A stretch of DNA of 11,106 nucleotides from Acidobacteriota bacterium (GTDB taxonomy: Bacteria > Acidobacteriota > Terriglobia > Terriglobales > Acidobacteriaceae), in assembly GCA_021778315.1 (NCBI GenBank), contig JAJYCQ010000045.1, positions 1 to 11,106 of the forward strand, in the 5' to 3' direction. Positions 7,256-11,106 of this stretch are shown piece by piece. Each line of letters begins with the position of its first letter. The stretch's first letter is position 1. The translations under genes were made by a program, and so were the position numbers. The notes beneath the pieces are model-generated. The model searched no databases and was not told where the DNA came from. It saw only the letters and a program-made list of their open reading frames with translations.

Positions 7256-7338
7256 TTTCAGGCGGGTCTTGGGTTGCAAGTGGCGTGACTGAGGGAAGGT
7301 TCGGGTTGCGCGCGGGCGAAATGGGTGGGGCCGGGGGT

Positions 7339-7369
7339 TCACGCCCCCTCTCTTTAATCGGGGGCGTGA
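7339..7369. terminator. Strong hairpin downstream of cdsA (first of two)
   Basis: TCACGCCCCC (7339-7348) and GGGGGCGTGA (7360-7369) pair perfectly over ten bases around an 11-base, T-rich loop. It lies about 85 bp after the cdsA stop and 160 bp beyond the convergent zwf stop, where a terminator serving both genes would be expected. No T-run follows on either strand, so classical intrinsic termination is not proven. It may instead be an RNA 3'-end stabiliser or part of a repeated palindrome. Confidence 0.45.
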
Positions 7370-7371
7370 GA

Positions 7372-7391
7372 CCCGAGCCTGAAGGCTCGGG
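7372..7391. terminator. Second hairpin downstream of cdsA, tetraloop type
   Basis: CCCGAGCC (7372-7379) pairs with GGCTCGGG (7384-7391) around the four-base loop TGAA. It sits three bases after the previous hairpin, so the two form a tandem structure between the convergent cdsA and zwf. It has no T-run. The compact, high-GC stem with a tetraloop resembles REP-type intergenic palindromes as much as a terminator. Confidence 0.42.
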
Positions 7392-7433
7392 GTACCCGTT
7401 CGTGCTGAGCCAAGATCTTACCCGTCCTTGCCT

Positions 7434-7519
7434 GGGCGATGAGGCGCTGGGGGACAAGGGTCGGCTTGGGGACGACGCTTGGTCAAGCGAGCCCCCTCGG
7501 CTCGGGGGACGAGGCTTGG
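7434..7519. repeat. Degenerate direct repeats with small palindromes at the cdsA/zwf junction
   Basis: GGGGACGACGCTTGG at 7468-7482 recurs at 7505-7519 with one change (14 of 15 identical), 37 bp apart. A weaker third copy lies near 7434-7450, and TGGGCGAT occurs at both 7433-7440 and 7517-7524. Between the good copies are small inverted repeats: CGCTTG/CAAGCG at 7476-7489 and CGAGCC/GGCTCG at 7488-7504; a CCCCC/GGGGG pair at 7492-7508 competes with the second. The stretch is not coding in any frame that makes sense. It may be decayed intergenic repeat material or an additional zwf 3' structure. Confidence 0.45.
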
Positions 7520-7524
7520 GCGAT

Positions 7525-7553
7525 GGGGTTAGGGGGTGGGGGTCAGGACGGGG
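7525..7553 (+). other. G-quadruplex-capable sequence across the zwf stop
   Basis: The plus strand has four runs of at least four G (7525-7528, 7532-7536, 7538-7542, 7550-7553) with loops of 3, 1 and 7 bases, which satisfies the usual quadruplex pattern. It covers the last codons and stop of zwf, on the strand opposite to the zwf coding strand. A quadruplex could therefore form in the zwf template strand or in any read-through transcript from cdsA. Confidence 0.5.
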
Positions 7554-8911
7554 TCGGACCAGCCTCCGGGAGGGGTGATGGATTCGGCTTCTTTGGGGCC
7601 CCATGTTTGGGGGGCGTAGGGGAAGACGGGGGTGGAGGCTTTGAGGACGGGGTCGACGATGCGCCAGGCCTCTTCGACATAGTCCTGGCGGGCGAAGAGA
7701 CTCTCGTCACCGGACATGGCGTCGGTGAGGACCCGCTCGTAGGGTTCCATGTTATCGGGCTGGGGGTGGCGGGTGGCGATGAGTTCTTCGAGTTCCCTTC
7801 CTCCGCTGCCGTCGTCGGAGAGGACGGAGACGCACATGGAGATGGTCATGTCGGGGCTGATGCGGAAGCGGATCTGATTCTGGGGGAGCTCGCCTTCCAT
7901 GTATTTGGTGGCGGGGGGACGGCGGAGGCGGGCGACGACTTCGGTGCAGGTGACGGGGAGGTTTTTGCCGGCGCGGATGAAGAACGGGACTCCAGCCCAG
8001 CGCCAGGACTGGATGTTGAGGCGAAGGGCAGCGTAGGTTTCGGTATTGGAGTCGGGGGCGACACCCTTCTCGTCGAGGTAGCCGTGGAATTGACCGCGGA
8101 CGAGGTCGGTGGGCTGGAGGGGAGAGATGGCCTTGAGTACTTTGACTTTCTCGTCGCGGATGGACTCGCTGTCGTTGCGAGCGGGCGATTCCATGGTGAG
8201 GTTGCACATGAGCTGGAAGAGGTGGTTCTGGATGACGTCGCGGACGGTTCCGGTCTGGTCGTAGAAGGAGCCACGGCCCTGCACTCCGAAGTCCTCGGCC
8301 ATGGTGATCTGGACGCTCTCGATGTGAGTGCGGTTCCAGAGGGGCTCCATGAAGGAGTTGGAGAAGCGGAAGGACATCATGTTCTGGACGGGGCCCTTGG
8401 CGAGGTAGTGGTCGATGCGGAAGATGGAGGATTCGGGGAAGGCTTTGAGGAGGATGCGGTCGAGCTCTTCGGCGGAGGCGAGGTCGTGGCCGAAGGGTTT
8501 TTCGACGATCATGCGAGCGCCTTTGGCGGCACCGGAGTGGACGAGCTGGTCGACGACTTCTTCAAAGAGCGAGGGAGGGATGGCGAGGTAGTGGGCGGGG
8601 TGCTGGGCTCCAGCGAGAGCGGTTTTGACGGCGGCGAAGGTGGCGGGGTCGGAGTAGTCACCGTCGACGTAGCGGAGGAGAGAGCTGAGCTTGTCCCAGG
8701 CGGCGGGGTCGAGGCCGCCGTGCTCGCGGAGACTGTCCTGGGCGCGGGCTTTGAGCTGGTCGAGATTCCAGCCGGCCTTGGCGACTCCGATGACGGGGAC
8801 GTTGAGGGTTCCTCGCTTGACCATGGACTGGAGGGAGGGAAAGATTTTTTTGTAGGCGAGGTCGCCGGTGGCGCCGAAGAAGACGAGTGCGTCGGATTGA
8901 AGCTGGGTCAC
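7529..8911 (-). CDS. zwf: Glucose-6-phosphate 1-dehydrogenase
   Basis: Zwf oxidises glucose 6-phosphate to 6-phosphogluconolactone with NAD(P)+, the entry to the oxidative pentose phosphate and Entner-Doudoroff routes. The Rossmann start is [17 protein letters not shown] (residues 11-27). EKPFG is at 137-141, the substrate-site segment [14 protein letters not shown] at 164-177, and [13 protein letters not shown] with the likely catalytic His230 at 221-233. The C-terminal [14 protein letters not shown] is also typical. Length is 460, slightly short of the usual 480-510. The start is a GTG at 8909-8911, with AAGGA six bases upstream. The DHYLGK[EQK] signature of the family reads DHYLAKG here; the substrate-binding Lys172 is kept. 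The gene is divergent from the GH3 gene and convergent with cdsA, so it is probably monocistronic. No good promoter hexamers were recognised upstream. Confidence 0.95.
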   Translation of the reverse strand: MTQLQSDALVFFGATGDLAYKKIFPSLQSMVKRGTLNVPVIGVAKAGWNLDQLKARAQDSLREHGGLDPAAWDKLSSLLRYVDGDYSDPATFAAVKTALAGAQHPAHYLAIPPSLFEEVVDQLVHSGAAKGARMIVEKPFGHDLASAEELDRILLKAFPESSIFRIDHYLAKGPVQNMMSFRFSNSFMEPLWNRTHIESVQITMAEDFGVQGRGSFYDQTGTVRDVIQNHLFQLMCNLTMESPARNDSESIRDEKVKVLKAISPLQPTDLVRGQFHGYLDEKGVAPDSNTETYAALRLNIQSWRWAGVPFFIRAGKNLPVTCTEVVARLRRPPATKYMEGELPQNQIRFRISPDMTISMCVSVLSDDGSGGRELEELIATRHPQPDNMEPYERVLTDAMSGDESLFARQDYVEEAWRIVDPVLKASTPVFPYAPQTWGPKEAESITPPGGWSDPVLTPTP

Positions 8912-9029
8912 GGAGGTTCCTTTGCCTTGGTTCGTTGAATGCTTCCGGGTTAGGTAGATGCTCGGCGTGGGGAGCGCGGGTTGCCACTATTAGTGTAGTT
9001 GGGGAGGTGGGTTTGTTGGGTTGGGAGAA

Positions 9030-9106
9030 CAGGCAAGAGCAACTGCAGGTACAACGGCAATTGCAAGGGCTAATACAGTGGTCCTTCGCTTCGCTCCAGG
9101 ATGACG
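9030..9106 (+). repeat. Composite intergenic repeat, copy A
   Basis: From 9032 the plus strand is built of 6-base units in strict phase: GGCAAG, AGCAAC, TGCAGG, TACAAC, GGCAAT, TGCAAG, GGCTAA. It then continues into ATACAGTGG (9073-9081) and ends with a CCTTCGCTTCGCTCC segment and AGGATGACG (to 9106). The reverse complement of the end, GTCATCCTGGAGCGAAGCGA, resembles a GTCATCCTGAGCGAAG-type string that I remember from intergenic repeats of many bacteria. The order of parts (hexamer tract, ATACAGKGG box, GA-GATGACG end) is shared with the copy 98 bp further on. It is not coding. Confidence 0.7.
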
Positions 9107-9129
9107 AAAGTTTAGGCAGGGCTTTACGC

Positions 9130-9235
9130 GGTAAGAGCAAGGGCAACGGCAAAAGCAAGGGCGAGGGCGACGGCAGATACAGGGGTATCTCCGGTCCGCT
9201 ACGCATAGGGCCGCGTGGCTGCGGTCGAGATGACG
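9130..9235 (+). repeat. Composite intergenic repeat, copy B
   Basis: A second copy has the same order of parts. Hexamers run from 9130 (GGTAAG, AGCAAG, GGCAAC, GGCAAA, AGCAAG, GGCGAG, GGCGAC, GGCAGA), then ATACAGGGG at 9177-9185. A longer variable middle of about 40 bp (9186-9225) follows, then CGAGATGACG ends at 9235. The middle contains CCGC/GCGG and ACGC/GCGT complementary arms, so it could fold. The hexamer tract translates as Gly-Lys-Ser-Lys-like dipeptides on one strand and Leu-Pro on the other, which produces spurious open frames in both directions. Confidence 0.7.
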
Positions 9236-9340
9236 GGGTGGTGGGGCGGGTGGACGGGTGCTAGAGAAGCGGAGGGGATCAAGCAGCGAGGGGCTTAGGT
9301 GGTTGGGGCGGGATGGAAGTGGGGGTATTGCGGGGTTGGT

Positions 9341-9369
9341 TTGCAAGAGGTGGTGGGGCGTCGTAAGAT
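9341..9369 (+). promoter_or_regulatory. Candidate sigma-70-type promoter for the GH3 gene
   Basis: TTGCAA (9341-9346) and TAAGAT (9364-9369) are separated by exactly 17 bases. Each matches the consensus at 4 of 6 positions. Transcription would begin near 9376, about 90 bases before the ATG at 9466. It lies downstream of both repeat copies, so these would be upstream of the promoter rather than in the mRNA. Pattern match only. Confidence 0.35.
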
Positions 9370-9465
9370 TCTGCGACGGGCATGGACCGGAGTGGAGGCG
9401 CTGCGATGGCGTCTGCGGACCGGGATGCTCCCAACACCTTCATACCAAGAAAGAAGAATCGCGCC

Positions 9466-11106
9466 ATGCTTCCACGCCGCAACTCTGTCTGCAACTTGTT
9501 TTGTGCTGCTGCACTTCTGACCGTGTGCGTGACGGGCTTCGCGCAGGCTCCTCATCCTTTGACGGCGGCCGATGAGCAGAAGATCGACACGCTGGTGAAG
9601 GGGATGACACGGGAGCAGAAGGTGGACTATATCGGCGGGACGGGGTTTGCTGTGAGGGCGATGCCGTCGCTGAATCTTCCGGCGTTTGAGATGTCGGATG
9701 GACCGTATGGGACGAGGTCGAATGCGGGGTTTCCTTCGACGACGTATGCGGCGGGGATTGGGCTGGCTGCATCGTGGGACCGCGAGCTGGCGGCGCGCGT
9801 GGGTGGCGGGATCGGACGCGATGCTCGGGCTCGCGGCGTGCATTACATGCTGGGGCCGGGAGTGAATATTTACCGGTCTCCTCGTAATGGGAGGAACTTT
9901 GAATATTTTGGCGAAGACCCGTTTCTGACTTCGGCGATTGCGGTGGGGTACATCACGGGGATGCAGGAGCAGGGCGTCAGCGCGACGATCAAGCACTATG
10001 CTGGGAATAATTCGGAGTATCTGCGGCATGACTCGGACTCGATTATTGATGAGCGGACGCTGCGGGAGATTTATCTGCCGTCGTTTGAGGCCGCGGTGAA
10101 GAAGGCGCATGTGGGCGCGATGATGGACTCGTACAACTTTCTGAATGGGGAGCACTCGACGCAGAATGGATTTTTGAATATCGAGATGGCGCGGAAGGAG
10201 TGGGGGTTCAAGGGGCTGATGATGTCGGACTGGGACGCGACGTACGACGCGGTGGGAGCGGCGAATGGCGGGCTGGATCTGGAGATGCCGTATGGAAAGT
10301 TTATGAATCGCAAGAACCTGTTGCCGGCGATCAAGGCGGGGACGGTGACGGAGGCGACGATCGATGAGAAGGTGAAGCATATTCTGGCTCCGGCGATGGA
10401 GTTTGGCTGGCTGGACAGGCCGCAGACGGATTCGTCGATTTCGTTTCTGGATGCGCAGAATAATGAGGTGGCGCTGGAGTCGGCGAGAGAGTCGGCTGTG
10501 CTGTTGAAGAATGAGGGGCACTTGCTGCCGCTGAACAAGGCGGAGTTGAAGACGGTGCTGGTGGTGGGGCCGGATGCGTATCCGGGGGTTCCGGTGGGCG
10601 GAGGGAGCGCGGGCGTGGTGCCGTTCCATACGGTGAGTGCGGTGGAGGGGCTGTCGAGTGCGCTGGGGACGGCGGTGAATGTGCTGTATGAGCGCGGGGT
10701 TCCGACGCTGTCTACGCTGGCGATCGGGACGGATTTTATGACGGCGGCGAGCAGTGGGAAGCCGGGCGTGACGATGGAGACGTTCAAGAACGATGAGCTG
10801 TCGGGACCGGCGGCGAGCTCGTTTGTGGTGAAGCATATCAATACGGGTGGGGTGAGCTGGTCGAGCCTGGCGGATGATCCGGAGGCGATGATGGCGCTGT
10901 TTGCGTCGGGCGAGAAGCATCTGTCGCGGCGGTTTACGGGGTACTATACGGCGGCGACGGCGGGGAGATATATTGTCGCGCTGGAGGGGTCGGGCGAGGG
11001 GTCGGGCAACCGGGTGTTTGTGGACGACAAGATGGTGATCGACGACTGGAAGCTGGTGCGTGCGTTCCAGCCGCATGTGACGCTGGAGCTGGCGGCGGGA
11101 GTGCAT
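9466..11106 (+). CDS. Secreted GH3-family glycosidase with PA14-like insert (partial, right edge)
   Basis: The first 547 residues of a GH3 enzyme run off the right edge. GH3 members release terminal sugars, most often beta-glucose or xylose, from oligosaccharides. A signal peptide with hydrophobic core LFCAAALLTVCVTG precedes a likely cleavage in FAQA (25-28), so the protein is exported. The N-terminal barrel shows MSDGPYGTR (76-84), GPGVNIYRSPRNGRNFEYFGEDP (130-152), IKHYAGNNSE (175-184) and MMSDWDA with the nucleophile Asp255. The second domain begins around AVLLKNEGHLLPL (344-356). From about 488, RRFTGYYTAATAGRYIVAL and VFVDDKMVIDDW look like an inserted PA14 carbohydrate-binding domain. 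The ATG at 9466 has only a weak AG-rich ribosome site; no in-frame ATG lies close upstream. The missing part should hold the rest of PA14, domain 2 and a fibronectin-like end. Confidence 0.92.
   Translation, partial: MLPRRNSVCNLFCAAALLTVCVTGFAQAPHPLTAADEQKIDTLVKGMTREQKVDYIGGTGFAVRAMPSLNLPAFEMSDGPYGTRSNAGFPSTTYAAGIGLAASWDRELAARVGGGIGRDARARGVHYMLGPGVNIYRSPRNGRNFEYFGEDPFLTSAIAVGYITGMQEQGVSATIKHYAGNNSEYLRHDSDSIIDERTLREIYLPSFEAAVKKAHVGAMMDSYNFLNGEHSTQNGFLNIEMARKEWGFKGLMMSDWDATYDAVGAANGGLDLEMPYGKFMNRKNLLPAIKAGTVTEATIDEKVKHILAPAMEFGWLDRPQTDSSISFLDAQNNEVALESARESAVLLKNEGHLLPLNKAELKTVLVVGPDAYPGVPVGGGSAGVVPFHTVSAVEGLSSALGTAVNVLYERGVPTLSTLAIGTDFMTAASSGKPGVTMETFKNDELSGPAASSFVVKHINTGGVSWSSLADDPEAMMALFASGEKHLSRRFTGYYTAATAGRYIVALEGSGEGSGNRVFVDDKMVIDDWKLVRAFQPHVTLELAAGVH

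Larger units (their letters stand above)
8912..9465. other. Gene-free divergent region between zwf and the GH3 gene
   Basis: No credible gene lies in these 554 bp; the open frames that cross it have repetitive or low-complexity products. It contains repeat copies A and B, a candidate GH3 promoter, and a G-rich stretch at 9305-9335 with four runs of three or more G and loops of 1, 8 and 6 bases. Nothing recognisable lies in 8912-9029 apart from the zwf ribosome site, or in 9236-9304. Confidence 0.6.

Noticed and set aside
7439..8938. A 499-codon open frame on the plus strand across zwf
   Set aside because: The product is a low-complexity Gly/Val/Asp/Glu string caused by base composition. The minus frame has unmistakable Zwf motifs.
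9030..9235. CRISPR array
   Set aside because: The repeating unit is only 6 bp and degenerate, there are no 30-40 bp spacers, and no cas gene is in the window.
8658..9346. Open frames through the hexamer repeats (Leu/Pro-rich on minus, Gly/Lys/Ser-rich on plus)
   Set aside because: A 6-base repeat stays open in any frame and translates to dipeptide repeats. There is no ribosome site or codon pattern of a real gene.
9295..11106. A 603-codon open frame on the minus strand across the GH3 gene
   Set aside because: It is the mirror of a gene that uses G-ending codons heavily, and its product is mostly Arg, His, Pro and Leu. The plus frame carries all GH3 motifs, so the minus frame is a shadow.

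Overview
The window is 11.1 kb of GC-rich bacterial chromosome with eight complete protein genes and one gene cut at each edge. The mix of genes points to a soil or plant-litter Acidobacteriota of the Granulicella/Edaphobacter/Terriglobus type: tandem DUF3592-like proteins, a GNLYVA-type lipoprotein, a Tat-exported DUF1680/GH127 enzyme, a GH3 enzyme with a PA14-like segment, and intergenic repeats rich in GCAA hexamers. The lineage is inferred from protein style and remembered relatives; no search was run. I see no phage, transposase, CRISPR, tRNA or rRNA.

Layout. At 1-556 are two overlapping small membrane proteins of DUF3592 type (+), the first cut by the edge. They meet an HD-domain hydrolase (553-1176, -) tail to tail. 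Divergent from that is a zinc-ribbon plus XRE-type HTH regulator (1375-1962, +), followed by a long hairpin. Next are undecaprenyl diphosphate synthase uppS (2176-3105, +) and a beta-propeller-like lipoprotein (3297-4349, +), which converges on the GH127-family enzyme (4383-6194, -). Divergent from the latter is cdsA (6410-7255, +), which converges on zwf (7529-8911, -) across a hairpin-rich gap. Zwf is divergent from a secreted GH3 glycosidase (9466 to the right edge, +). The 554-bp gap between zwf and the GH3 gene holds two copies of a composite repeat.

Function. UppS (lipid carrier for peptidoglycan) and CdsA (CDP-diacylglycerol) are housekeeping envelope enzymes that many bacteria encode side by side. 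Here the lipoprotein and the GH127 gene lie between them. The two exported glycosidases suggest use of plant or microbial polysaccharide, and Zwf feeds hexose phosphate into the pentose phosphate pathway. The genes mostly alternate in direction, so few are likely to share an operon.

I found no convincing new multi-gene system. The most interesting items are the paired composite repeats at 9030-9235, a sign change in GC skew near 4.4 kb that ignores gene direction, the hairpin and quadruplex-capable cdsA/zwf junction, and departures from family motifs in UppS, Zwf and the GH127 enzyme.
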